The notes beneath the pieces are model-generated. The model searched no databases, was not told the DNA's origin, and saw only the letters and a list, made by a program, of their open reading frames with translations. A stretch of DNA of 64,000 bases, from assembly GCA_025363715.1 (NCBI GenBank), contig JANYLR010000104.1, positions 42,044 through 106,043 on the forward strand, written 5' to 3'. The position numbers were made by a program, and so were the translations under genes. Source of the DNA: Holophagaceae bacterium (GTDB taxonomy: Bacteria; Acidobacteriota; Holophagae; Holophagales; Holophagaceae). Positions 49,532 to 58,793 of this stretch are shown one piece after another (the first letter of the stretch is position 1; each line of letters starts with the position of its first letter).

Positions 49532-50683
49532 ATGTATGTTGCTCGCCAGCTCGATCTCGCGGCAGTGCTGAAGCAGAAGTCCTGTTTCCTCTTCGGACCG
49601 AGGCAGACGGGGAAAACCAGCCTGATCCGGGAAACCCTGCCGGGGGTGCCGGTCTACAACCTGCTGGACCACCGGACTTGGTTGAACCTGAGCACCAATC
49701 CGTCGCGGATCCGGGAAGAACTGGATGCTTCTGGGCTGCGGGACGCGGTGGTCGCCATCGACGAGATCCAAAAGCTGCCGGTCCTCCTGGATGAGGTGCA
49801 GCTTCTGATTGAAACCCGAGGCCTGCGGTTTCTCCTGACAGGTTCGAGCGCCCGGAAGTTGAAACGGTCGGGTGCGAACCTGCTGGGTGGCAGGGCCCGG
49901 TCACGCACACTGCATCCCTTCAGCTGGGTCGAGCTGGGCGCGGCCTTCGATCTCAACAAGGCCCTTGGATATGGGTTGCTCCCTCACATCTACGGATCGG
50001 ACGACCCGGCAGAGGACCTGCGGAACTACGTCGGCGCCTACTTGCGCGAGGAGATCGCCGCGGAGGGCCTGACGCGCAATGTGCCTGCCTTCGCCAGGTT
50101 CCTGGAAGTTGCCGCCGCCTGCAACGGCCGGATGATCAACAAGACCGAGGTGGCGAATGATGCGAAGGTCCCCCGCACCACGGTGAATGATTATTTCGAG
50201 ATCCTGAAAGACACGTTGATCGGGAGCGAACTGGAAGCCTGGACGCGGAGCCGGAAGCGGAAGGCCATCGAGACGGCCAAGTTCTACCTCTTCGATGGCG
50301 GGGTCGCGCGGGCCATTCAGGGGTTGCCTCCGCTCGCACCCAAATCGCCCGATTTCGGCGACATGTTCGAGCAGTTCATCTTCCACGAGCTGAGGACTTG
50401 GATCGACACCCGGAAACCTGGATTCCCGCTCAACTACTGGCGCTCGACCTCGGGCTACGAGGTGGATTTCATCCTGGGCGGCCACACCGCCATTGAGGTG
50501 AAGGCGACCTCCAGTGCCGGCCGGCGCGACCTGCGAGGACTGGAGGCGCTGGCGGAGGAAGGCCTGATGAAACGCTTGATCCTGGTCTGCCGCGAGGATG
50601 TGCCGAGACAAGTGGGGCGAGTACTCGTGCTGCCCTGGCGCGTCTTCCTGCAGCAGCTGTGGGAGGACGCATTCCTGGATTGA
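49532..50683 (+). CDS. ATP-binding protein, AAA/DUF4143 family
   Basis: LKQKSCFLFGPRQTGKTSLIRETL, LLTGSSARKLKRSGANLLGGRA, C-terminal EVDFILGGHTAIEVKAT. Confidence 0.93.
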   Translation: MYVARQLDLAAVLKQKSCFLFGPRQTGKTSLIRETLPGVPVYNLLDHRTWLNLSTNPSRIREELDASGLRDAVVAIDEIQKLPVLLDEVQLLIETRGLRFLLTGSSARKLKRSGANLLGGRARSRTLHPFSWVELGAAFDLNKALGYGLLPHIYGSDDPAEDLRNYVGAYLREEIAAEGLTRNVPAFARFLEVAAACNGRMINKTEVANDAKVPRTTVNDYFEILKDTLIGSELEAWTRSRKRKAIETAKFYLFDGGVARAIQGLPPLAPKSPDFGDMFEQFIFHELRTWIDTRKPGFPLNYWRSTSGYEVDFILGGHTAIEVKATSSAGRRDLRGLEALAEEGLMKRLILVCREDVPRQVGRVLVLPWRVFLQQLWEDAFLD

Positions 50684-50771
50684 TCATCGGTCCCAGCTCC
50701 GGCTCTGGCGGGGGACTGAGCCTTCCGGTTATCCTAAGTGCTTGTTCGGACATGACTCTGGAGGAGCGCGC

Positions 50772-51551
50772 ATGGTCGCCAAGGGCGGGCTGTTGGAAGG
50801 CAAGCGGGGACTGATCATCGGGGTGGCCAACAAGCGGTCCATCGCCTGGGGCATCGCCCAGCGGGCGACCGAAGCGGGGGCGCAGCTCTGCCTGACCTAC
50901 CAGAACGAGCGCCTGGGCGAGAATGTCCGCGAGCTGGCCGCCGAGCTGAAGCATCCCCTGCTGACCATGATGGACGTGGGCAGCGATAGCCAGATCGTCA
51001 TGGCCTTCGACGAGATCCGGAAGAAGTGGGGGAAGCTCGATTTCGTGGTGCACGCGGTGGCCTATGCGCCTCGCCAGGCCCTGGAGGGGAGCTTCCTGGA
51101 CACCAGCCGTGAGGATTTCCGGGTGGCCCTCGATATCAGCGCTTACTCCCTGGCCGCGGTCGCACACGCGGCCCAACCGCTCATGCCGGATGGCGGCTCC
51201 ATCGTGACCCTCAGCTACCTGGGTTCCGAACGGGTGGTGCCCGGCTACAACGCCATGGGCGTGGCCAAGGCGGCTCTGGAATCCAGCGTGCGCTACCTCG
51301 CCGCGGACCTGGGCCCCCAGGGCATCCGGGTGAACGCCATCTCGGCCGGGCCCATCAAGACCCTGGCCGCCTCGGGCATTCCGGGCATCGGTTCCAAGCT
51401 CAGGCACCACCGGACCGTCACCCCGCTGCAAAAGGACACGGACATCCTGGAGGTGGGCGACGCGGGCGTGTTCTTCCTCAGCGACATGGGCCGGGGCGTC
51501 ACCGGCCAGGTGCTGTACGTCGATGGTGGCTTCAGCATCATGGCGGGGTAG
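50772..51551 (+). CDS. fabI: Enoyl-[acyl-carrier-protein] reductase (FabI)
   Basis: GLLEGKRGLIIGVANKRSIAWGIAQ, YNAMGVAKAALESSVRYLA. Confidence 0.95.
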   Translation: MVAKGGLLEGKRGLIIGVANKRSIAWGIAQRATEAGAQLCLTYQNERLGENVRELAAELKHPLLTMMDVGSDSQIVMAFDEIRKKWGKLDFVVHAVAYAPRQALEGSFLDTSREDFRVALDISAYSLAAVAHAAQPLMPDGGSIVTLSYLGSERVVPGYNAMGVAKAALESSVRYLAADLGPQGIRVNAISAGPIKTLAASGIPGIGSKLRHHRTVTPLQKDTDILEVGDAGVFFLSDMGRGVTGQVLYVDGGFSIMAG

Positions 51552-51574
51552 GCGCCGACCCATCGAAGAACGGG

Positions 51575-51617
51575 GACAGGATTAACAGGATTAAAAGCTG
51601 GATTAACAGGATTCAAA
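51575..51617 (+). repeat. GACAGGATTAACAGGATT-family array, left end of an apparently empty cassette
   Basis: GACAGGATTAACAGGATTaaaagctGGATTAACAGGATTCAA. Confidence 0.95.
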
Positions 51618-51653
51618 AGTACCTGGGTATCGGCCTGCCTCAGCTTGAAAGGA

Positions 51654-51674
51654 CCACCACGAAGGGCACGAAGA
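51654..51674 (+). repeat. Second repeat type (ACCACGAAGGGCACGAAGA), nested
   Basis: AAGGGCACGAAGA recurs inverted at 51785-51797. Confidence 0.8.
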
Positions 51675-51784
51675 CGCCCTGTGGGCGCAGGAAGTTCACG
51701 AAATTCATCATCCTTCCCCGGGTCATCCCTTTGCGGGGCGGCGGCCGAAGGCCCGGATAACCCACACCGGAGCGACGGGGCCGG

Positions 51785-51826
51785 TCTTCGTGCCCTTGGT
51801 CTTTGCTCTTTTCGTGTCCTTAGTGG
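51785..51826 (-). repeat. Inverted partner of nested ACGAAGGGCACGAAG repeat
   Basis: TCTTCGTGCCCTTggtctttgctcTTTTCGTGTCCTTAGTGG. Confidence 0.8.
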
Positions 51827-51894
51827 AGGCATTGAAGGCCCTGCAAGAGGCGGAGCAAGGCCGATAAACAGGCAAAAGCATTGATTTATTGATC

Positions 51895-51936
51895 TTTAAT
51901 CCTGTTAATCAGGCACTTAATCCTGTTAATCCTGTC
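51895..51936 (-). repeat. AATCCTGTTAATCCTGTC-family array, right end, inverted relative to 51575
   Basis: TTTAATCCTGTTAATCaggcacTTAATCCTGTTAATCCTGTC, adjoining the peroxiredoxin stop codon. Confidence 0.95.
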
Positions 51937-52410
51937 TTAGCTTTTTTGTAGTGCCGCCAGTGTCTCCATGACTTCGGCGACGTGTCCCTTCACGCTGACT
52001 TTGGGCCAGACGTGGCGGATGATGCCTTTGGGATCCACGAGGTAGGTGCTGCGGATGATGCCCTGCACTTCCTTGCCGTACATGATTTTCTTGCCGAAGG
52101 CACCCAGGGGGTTGAGCAGCGTGCATTCGGGATCGGAGAGCAGGCGGAAGGGGAGGTTCTGCTTGGTGATGAAGTTCTGGTGGCTCTTGAGGCTGTCCCG
52201 GCTGATGCCATAGACCCGGGCGCCGTAGGACTGCACCCGGGCCAGGTTGTCGCGGAAGTCGCAGGCCTCCGTGGTGCAGCCGGGGGTGCTGTCCTTGGGA
52301 TAGGCGTAGAGCACGGTCCAGTGGCTCTGGAAGTCCTTGGCCGTGATGGTGGCGCCCTGATCGTCCTGCAGGGAGAAGGCGGGAAGGGGCTGTCCGAGGA
52401 GGGGGCTCAT
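51937..52410 (-). CDS. Thioredoxin-dependent peroxiredoxin (BCP type)
   Basis: LGQPLPAFSLQDDQGATITAKDFQSHWTVLYAYPKDSTPGCTTEACDFRDN. Confidence 0.94.
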   Translation of the reverse strand: MSPLLGQPLPAFSLQDDQGATITAKDFQSHWTVLYAYPKDSTPGCTTEACDFRDNLARVQSYGARVYGISRDSLKSHQNFITKQNLPFRLLSDPECTLLNPLGAFGKKIMYGKEVQGIIRSTYLVDPKGIIRHVWPKVSVKGHVAEVMETLAALQKS

Positions 52411-53111
52411 GGACGCAAGGGTAGCGAGGATGTCCACGCCAGGCCAAGGACCGTCAAGAGCGCGGCCCAACCCAAGGGGGATGGATCCGACCCGAGGCGC
52501 GGCAGTTCCTCCGCCAGCAGGCGCCCCAGGCTGTCGTGGCCGGGCCCCGGCCCCAGGCCCAGGGTCGAAAGGGTGGCCTCCCCCCACAGGGCCGATAGCC
52601 AGGCGCTGGGAAAGAGGGCGGCGGCCTGCTGCCAGCCCCAGGGGGCCCAGCGGCGCAGGGTGGAGGCCCCGGTGGCACCCAGGGTCCGCTCCGCGGCCCA
52701 GGCCGGGGAATGCCGGAAGTGCTGGAGCCTGGCCCTCAGCGCGGGCTCCAGGTGGGGACTGATCAGGAGGCCTAAGAGGAGCCCGAGGGGCAGAGCAGAG
52801 AGGCCCCCGAGAACCGCAGCCAGGGGCAGCAGGAAGAGCAGGGGCGGCAGGCTGCGCAGGGCCGACCAGGTGCCGAGCCAGCGCTGGCCGCGCCAGGCGG
52901 TGAGCAGGCCCAGGGCCAGTGCCAGGAGGGCGCAGGCACTGGCGAATCCCAGGCTGCGGACCGCGGCCAGGGCCAGACGCAGCAGGGCGTCCCGGCCCAG
53001 GTCATCCGTGCCCAGGGGATGCCAGAGCGTAGGGACGAGGCCCCCGCGGAAAGGATCCAAGGCCAGCTCGGGGAGGAGCAGGGAACCCAGACAGGCGAGG
53101 CGCCACCTCAT
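52407..53111 (-). CDS. Peptide ABC transporter permease-like protein (DppC-like, short)
   Basis: LWHPLGTDDLGRDALLRLALAAVRSLG is the DppC/OppC hallmark. Confidence 0.75.
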   Translation of the reverse strand: MRWRLACLGSLLLPELALDPFRGGLVPTLWHPLGTDDLGRDALLRLALAAVRSLGFASACALLALALGLLTAWRGQRWLGTWSALRSLPPLLFLLPLAAVLGGLSALPLGLLLGLLISPHLEPALRARLQHFRHSPAWAAERTLGATGASTLRRWAPWGWQQAAALFPSAWLSALWGEATLSTLGLGPGPGHDSLGRLLAEELPRLGSDPSPLGWAALLTVLGLAWTSSLPLRP

Positions 53112-53750
53112 GCCGTCTCCCGTTCCCAGAAGCGGGAAAGGCCCCACAGCAAGGCCAGGACCAGGATCCAGAGGGCCAGGCCGGTCCGGTCGCGCACGGC
53201 CACCCGGGTCATCCAGTCCGTACCGAGGCCAGGCACACCGAGCACCCGTTCGAGCACCAGGGTGGCGGTGAGCCAGATGGGCAGGCGGGCCGCCATCCAC
53301 CGGCCCCAGAGGCGCAGCAAGACCAGGCGCCGCATCCGGCGGGTCGCGGCTTGGCCCCAGGCCAGGGGGAAGGGATGTTCTCCAGGCATGGCTTGGGCCA
53401 GCCACCGGGCCTCGCCAGGGAGCGCGGCCGCGAGAAAGGCCGCCAGCCAGGCCCCGAGACCCGGTGGTCCCCACTGATTGGGCCACAGGGCCAGGAGCAG
53501 GCCGGCCCAGAGCAGGTCTGGCGGGGCCTCCAGCAGGGCCAGTGAACGCCGGTCGGCGAGGCCAGGGCCCCCGATCCAGGCCAGCATCGGCGCCAGCCCG
53601 GATAGCAGCGCCACTGCCAGGCAAGCCGGCCCCAGGGCTCCCCAGGGAAAGACCGGCGGTGACGCCGCCTTCCAGGCGAAGCCGGGGAGGCCCAGGGCCA
53701 AGGCGAGACCCAGCGCCCAGACGGCCAGCCCCTGAACCAGGTCGCGCATC
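53108..53750 (-). CDS. Peptide ABC transporter permease-like protein (DppB-like, short)
   Basis: LERVLGVPGLGTDWMTRVAVRDRTGLALWILVLALLWG resembles the DppB C-terminus. Confidence 0.68.
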
Positions 53751-55116
53751 AGGGCTCCCAGCGCCAGCCGGCGGCCCCTGGGGTGTGCAGGTAAAGCCCC
53801 AATGGGCTGGGTTCCACCCGCAGCCGCCGGTCCACCCAGATCACGCTCTGGAAGTCCAGAAGGGGCAGGGCCGCCGGGTTGCGGGCCCAGAGGGACTGCA
53901 GATCGCGCCAGCCGGGATCGCTGGGCTGCTGGATCCGGTGGATCAGGCCCTCCAATTGTGGGTGCCGCCACCCGGTGAAATTCATGGGGCCCGTCGGCTC
54001 CAGGTACTCCAGCACGGCCCAGGGGTGCGGATCGAAGATCACCGTAGAGCAGGCCAGCATGAAATCACCCCGCTGGAGCCGTGCCGCCAGGAGGCCTTGT
54101 TCGAGGGGTTCCAGGCCGAGCTCGAAGCCGTCCCGCCGGGCCCGTTCCCGCAGGGCCAGGAGCAGCTTTTCGATACTCTCCTCCCCGGCGGCGTAGAGCA
54201 GCCGCAGGGCGCCCGGGCCCTGGGGCAGAGGCAGACCCGTGTCCATGACTCGGGTTGGGAAGCCCAGAGTCTCCGGCCACAGACCCCGGCTGGGACGGGC
54301 ATTCTGGCCCAGGAGCTGGGGCGGGAAGGCATCCTGCCGCCAGCGCTCCAGCAGCTGCAGGGGAGCTGGCCCCGGGCGGCTCCAGACCACCAGCTGGGCG
54401 TGCATGGGCTGAGTCACCAGGCGATGGGTCGGGGGCACCGCGCCCTGGCGGCGGGTCGTCGGGGCACCGATGCTGAGCCAACCCTTCTGCAGAGCGGTCA
54501 TGACCCCGGCCGCATCCGGGAGGAGGCGGAACCGGATGCCTTCGACGCGGGGCTTCAGGAAGTGGTCCCGGCGGCTGAAGAGCCAGGCCCCGGCTTCTTT
54601 GCGGAAGGCGAAGGGCCCCGAGCCGCGGTCGGGGTGGTGCCTTTGGGCAATGGGGACTCGCGCCAGCTCCAGGAGCAGACGGCTGGTGGGGCGCGGGGAT
54701 CGAAGCCAGGGTCTGCCCTGGTCCTCGCCTACGGTCGCGCCCTCGAGAATGGCCCGCTTGGTGGGGCTGGCCCCGGGGTGCTGGAGGAGCTGCTGGACCG
54801 TCCAGATCACGTCCTCGGCCTGGACCTGGCTTCCATCCGAAAAGCGGGCCTCCGGCCGAAGGGTGAAGCTGATCCTGCCGTCCTTCTGGAGCTTCCAGCG
54901 GTCGGCAAGCCTGGGCACGACCTTGCCGGTGGGGCTGATCCCCACCAGGGCATCCCCGGCCAGGGACTGGAGAATCCATTGCTCGTAGCTATCGCCCTGG
55001 ATGAAGTCCAGGGGGCCCGGGTCCCGGGCCAGGGACTCCTCCACGATCTGCGCCGCCAGGGGACGGGCCAGCAGTCCCGCTAGGGCCAGGCATAGGGCCA
55101 GACGCAGAATGGGCAT
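53749..55116 (-). CDS. ABC transporter substrate-binding protein (family 5)
   Basis: Signal peptide, LAGDALVGISPTGKVVPRLADRWKLQKDGRISFTLRPEARFSDGSQVQAEDVIWTVQ. Confidence 0.88.
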   Translation of the reverse strand: MPILRLALCLALAGLLARPLAAQIVEESLARDPGPLDFIQGDSYEQWILQSLAGDALVGISPTGKVVPRLADRWKLQKDGRISFTLRPEARFSDGSQVQAEDVIWTVQQLLQHPGASPTKRAILEGATVGEDQGRPWLRSPRPTSRLLLELARVPIAQRHHPDRGSGPFAFRKEAGAWLFSRRDHFLKPRVEGIRFRLLPDAAGVMTALQKGWLSIGAPTTRRQGAVPPTHRLVTQPMHAQLVVWSRPGPAPLQLLERWRQDAFPPQLLGQNARPSRGLWPETLGFPTRVMDTGLPLPQGPGALRLLYAAGEESIEKLLLALRERARRDGFELGLEPLEQGLLAARLQRGDFMLACSTVIFDPHPWAVLEYLEPTGPMNFTGWRHPQLEGLIHRIQQPSDPGWRDLQSLWARNPAALPLLDFQSVIWVDRRLRVEPSPLGLYLHTPGAAGWRWEP

Positions 55117-55219
55117 AAATGATCCATGGGTTCTCTTCCAGGATGCCCGGCTATCTACTCAGAGTAAAGGCGTGTTGATCCGACAGAGGCAAAAGGTGTT
55201 GCTACTCTGATTACCGGGA

Positions 55220-56992
55220 GTGCTCGTGGCGGATCTTTCAAACTCGAAGCTCTGGTGGTGGTGGCCGCTCATGGACCGTCACCGGCGCACCCTCAACTGG
55301 GGCCTGGCGGCCACGGTCTGGTGCAGCGTGGCCGCTTCGGTGGTGCCCTACTGGTCGGGCCGGGCCGTGCATGCCCTGGAGGGGCAGGACTGGCCGGGCT
55401 CCCGGGGCTTCCTGGCCTGGATGCTGGTCTTCACCGCCCTGGCCGGCATCGGCCGCTACCTCATGCGCAATACGCTCATCGGCCTCAGCCGCGAGGTGGA
55501 GCGGGAGCAGCGAGGAGCCCTCTATAACTTCCTGCTGTCCCGCCCCTACTCCTTCTACGAGCGGCAGCGGGTCGGCGACCTCATGTCCCGGGTGGGGGAC
55601 GACGTCGGCACCGTCCGCATGGCCACCGGGCCGGGGCTCATGAGCTTCCTCCAGGTGCTGTCCATCCTGCCCGTGACCCTGGCCCTGATGTTCCACACCA
55701 GCTGGCGGCTCACCCTGGCCGTGATGCTGCCCTTCTCCTTCCTGGCCCTGGGCTTCTACATCATCGGGAAGTGGAGCCACATGGTGCAGCAGAGGCTGCA
55801 GCTGGCCTTTTCGGCACTATCCACTTTCAGCCACGAGACCATCAGTGGCGAACGGGTGGTCCAGGCCTTCGGGCTGGAGGCAGCGCGGGTGGCGCAGTTT
55901 GGCGCCCTTAGCCGCCGCCACGCCATGCTCAGCATGAAGCAGTCGGTGATCTTCAGCGCCTACGCGCCACTATCGGCCTTCATCAGCGGTGTGTCGGCCC
56001 TGGTCCTGGTGGCCTATGGCGGCAGCCTGGTGGTGAGGGGCTCCCTCAACCTGGGGGACCTCACCGCCTTCACGGGGTTCCTGGTGGCCCTGGCCTGGCC
56101 CATGATGAGCCTGGGATGGTCGATCAACCTGTTCCAGCGGGCCAAGGCTGGCCAGGAACGCCTGAACGAACTGCTCCACAGCCCCGAGCGGTCCCTGCCA
56201 CCCGCGGAAACCATCACCCTGCCGGAAGCCCCGGCGGCGCTCCGTTTGGAGGGAGTCCTCCATCGCTTCGAAACCCGGCGCGGATTGGGACCCTTGACCC
56301 TGGATTTGGCCCCTGGGGACAGCCTCGCCGTGGTCGGCGGCATCGGCTCCGGCAAGACCCTGCTGCTGCAGGTCCTGGCGGGTCTGCGGGAACCCCAGGC
56401 GGGCCGTTTGCTCCTGGATGGCGAGTCCCTGTCGGATGCGACCCTGCGGCGCCACTGGGCGGGGCTGGGCTGGGTGCCCCAGGAGGCCTTCCTCTTTTCG
56501 GATACCCTGCGCATGAACCTGGCCATGGGTCGGCCGGAGGCCACCGACGGGGAGATCTGGGAGATCGCCCGGGTGGTAGCCATGGATGACTTGATCCGGC
56601 GGCTGCCCGAGGGGCTGGACACGGTGGTGGGCGAGCGCGGCGTCATCCTCAGCGGCGGGGAGCGCCAGCGCACGGCCCTGGCTCGCGCCCTGCTGCGCCG
56701 GCCCCGGCTGCTGCTGCTGGATGATGCACTATCCGCGGTGGACGCCGAAACCGAAAGCCGGATCCTGGAGAACCTGAGGGCCTTCCTGGGTACCTCGACC
56801 CTGGTGCTCGCCACCCACCGGGTCTTCGTGGCAGAGACGTGCGCCAGGGTGCTGGTGCTCGAGGAGGGCCAGGCCATTCAACTGGGCACTCCCGAAGCGC
56901 TGGCGGAGGAGCCCGGCACCTTCGCGCGCCTCAAGCGGCTGCAGAGCCTCGAGCGCGAACTGGTGCGGGGGAACACCGCTCCAGGGCTTTGA
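55220..56992 (+). CDS. ABC transporter ATP-binding protein/permease (exporter type)
   Basis: TM domain with RVGDLMSRVGDDVGTVR; GGIGSGKTLLLQ, LSGGERQRTALARALLRRPRLLLLDDALSAVD. Confidence 0.93.
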   Translation: MLVADLSNSKLWWWWPLMDRHRRTLNWGLAATVWCSVAASVVPYWSGRAVHALEGQDWPGSRGFLAWMLVFTALAGIGRYLMRNTLIGLSREVEREQRGALYNFLLSRPYSFYERQRVGDLMSRVGDDVGTVRMATGPGLMSFLQVLSILPVTLALMFHTSWRLTLAVMLPFSFLALGFYIIGKWSHMVQQRLQLAFSALSTFSHETISGERVVQAFGLEAARVAQFGALSRRHAMLSMKQSVIFSAYAPLSAFISGVSALVLVAYGGSLVVRGSLNLGDLTAFTGFLVALAWPMMSLGWSINLFQRAKAGQERLNELLHSPERSLPPAETITLPEAPAALRLEGVLHRFETRRGLGPLTLDLAPGDSLAVVGGIGSGKTLLLQVLAGLREPQAGRLLLDGESLSDATLRRHWAGLGWVPQEAFLFSDTLRMNLAMGRPEATDGEIWEIARVVAMDDLIRRLPEGLDTVVGERGVILSGGERQRTALARALLRRPRLLLLDDALSAVDAETESRILENLRAFLGTSTLVLATHRVFVAETCARVLVLEEGQAIQLGTPEALAEEPGTFARLKRLQSLERELVRGNTAPGL

Positions 56993-57028
56993 ACCGGAGC
57001 CGCAGAGTCATCGTATCAAGCGTGGGGA

Positions 57029-58660
57029 TCAAGCCCCTTCGCGGAAGGTCACCTTATTGATCTCGCTGAAGGTGGTGATCCCCAACCGTACCTTCTCGAT
57101 GGCGCTCTCCCGCAGGAACTGCATGCCGCCTCGCCGGGCAGCGGCCTTCACTTCGCGCACGGGAGCCCGTTGTATGAGCAGCTCCCGGAGTTCGTCGTTG
57201 AGGCCCATGAACTCGATGATGGCCTGGCGGCCCCGGAAGCCCGTGCCGTGGCAGTCCACGCAGCCCACGCGATCGAAGAGGGTAGCGCCCCGCAGCCAGG
57301 CCTCGTCCACGTCGTTCTCCTCCAGTTCCAGGGGCGTGGGCACGGGCGCCGGGCGCTTGCACTTGGTGCAGAGCACGCGGATGAGGCGCTGGGCGAGGAT
57401 GCAGTTGAGGGACGACACGAAGTTGTAGACCTCGACGCCCATGTGTTGGAAGCGGCCCAGGACATCCAGCACGTTGTTCGCGTGGACGGTGGTGAAGACC
57501 AGGTGGCCCGTGAGGGCGGACTGGATGGCGATCTGGGCGGTCTCGGGGTCGCGGATCTCGCCCACGAGGATCTTGTCGGGATCGTGGCGCAGGATGGACC
57601 TGAGGCCCAGGGCGAAGGTAAGGCCCTTCTTCTCGTTCACGGGGATCTGGGTGACGCCCTCGAGCTGGTATTCGACGGGATCCTCGATGGTGATGATCTT
57701 GTCTTCGGGTGACTTGATCTCGCTGATCACGGCGTAGAGGGTGGTGGTCTTGCCGGAACCGGTGGGCCCAGTCACCAGGAACATGCCGTAGGGTTCGCGG
57801 GCGAACCGGCGCAGGCGCTTCAGTTCGTGATCGGAGAAACCGAGGATTTCCAGGGTCAGAGTCTGGAATTCCTCCGTGAGGTTTTCCTTGTCGAGGATGC
57901 GGATGACCGCGTCCTCGCCGTGGATGGTGGGCATGATGCTCACGCGGAAATCGATGGCCCGGCCGCGCACCTTGAGCTTGAAGCGCCCGTCCTGGGGCTT
58001 GCGCTTCTCGGCGATGTCGAGTTCGGACATGACCTTGACGCGGCTGATGATGGGCGAGGCGAAGCGGCGGTCGATGGGCTCGGCGGCGGGGTAGAGGCTG
58101 CCATCGATGCGGTACTTGATCTGGAACCCGGTGGAGGTGGTCTCCAGGTGGATATCGGAGGCCCGGCGCTGCAGGGCATTGAAAATGGTGGTGTCCACCA
58201 GGCGGACGATGGGGGCCTCGTCCTTGTCGGTCAAGCGTTCCAGATCCAGTACTTCATCGTCCAAGTCCTCTTCGTGGAGCACCTGGATCTTGAGGGCCTC
58301 CCCGGCCTCGTCCATGACCTTCTGGCCACTCTCCGACTTCTTGAGGACTTCCTGGATCTGGGCCTGGGGGGCGCCCGCGAACCGCAGGGGCCGCTTCAAC
58401 CTCAGCCGCAGCATGTCCTGGGTGGGAATATCCAGGGGGTCAGCCATGGCCAGCCAGAGCACGCCATCCCGCTCTTGCACGGGCACGAAATGGTGTTTGA
58501 GCATCAAATCGATCGGCAGGGCCTGAAAGAGGGCGAAATCAACTGGCTCCCGGGTGAGGTCCAGGGTCGGGTAGAGCTCCTTGGCGGGCCGGAAATCGGC
58601 CAGGGTCTGCTCGCCTGTGGCGCCAGCATCAGTGGGGACCGGTGGGTTTGAAGAGGACAT
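57029..58660 (-). CDS. GspE/PulE/PilB family ATPase
   Basis: GPTGSGKTTTLYAVI, LRSILRHDPDKILVGEIRDPETAQIAIQSALTGH, CxxC pairs. Confidence 0.92.
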   Translation of the reverse strand: MSSSNPPVPTDAGATGEQTLADFRPAKELYPTLDLTREPVDFALFQALPIDLMLKHHFVPVQERDGVLWLAMADPLDIPTQDMLRLRLKRPLRFAGAPQAQIQEVLKKSESGQKVMDEAGEALKIQVLHEEDLDDEVLDLERLTDKDEAPIVRLVDTTIFNALQRRASDIHLETTSTGFQIKYRIDGSLYPAAEPIDRRFASPIISRVKVMSELDIAEKRKPQDGRFKLKVRGRAIDFRVSIMPTIHGEDAVIRILDKENLTEEFQTLTLEILGFSDHELKRLRRFAREPYGMFLVTGPTGSGKTTTLYAVISEIKSPEDKIITIEDPVEYQLEGVTQIPVNEKKGLTFALGLRSILRHDPDKILVGEIRDPETAQIAIQSALTGHLVFTTVHANNVLDVLGRFQHMGVEVYNFVSSLNCILAQRLIRVLCTKCKRPAPVPTPLELEENDVDEAWLRGATLFDRVGCVDCHGTGFRGRQAIIEFMGLNDELRELLIQRAPVREVKAAARRGGMQFLRESAIEKVRLGITTFSEINKVTFREGA

Positions 58661-58793
58661 GGAAGCATCGTAACGGATCCAGCAATGGGCCGAGTGGCCA
58701 GAATCGGACATGGATCACAAAGGACGGGAGGGTTGGCTTAGAGCGTTGACCTGTGCGGACCTGCACGACACAATGACCTGTTCTGGAGGCTCC

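Noticed and set aside
51645-51884. 79-aa ORF inside the 51.6-51.9 kb cassette
   Set aside because: Runs through both nested repeats, low-complexity composition, no recognisable domain
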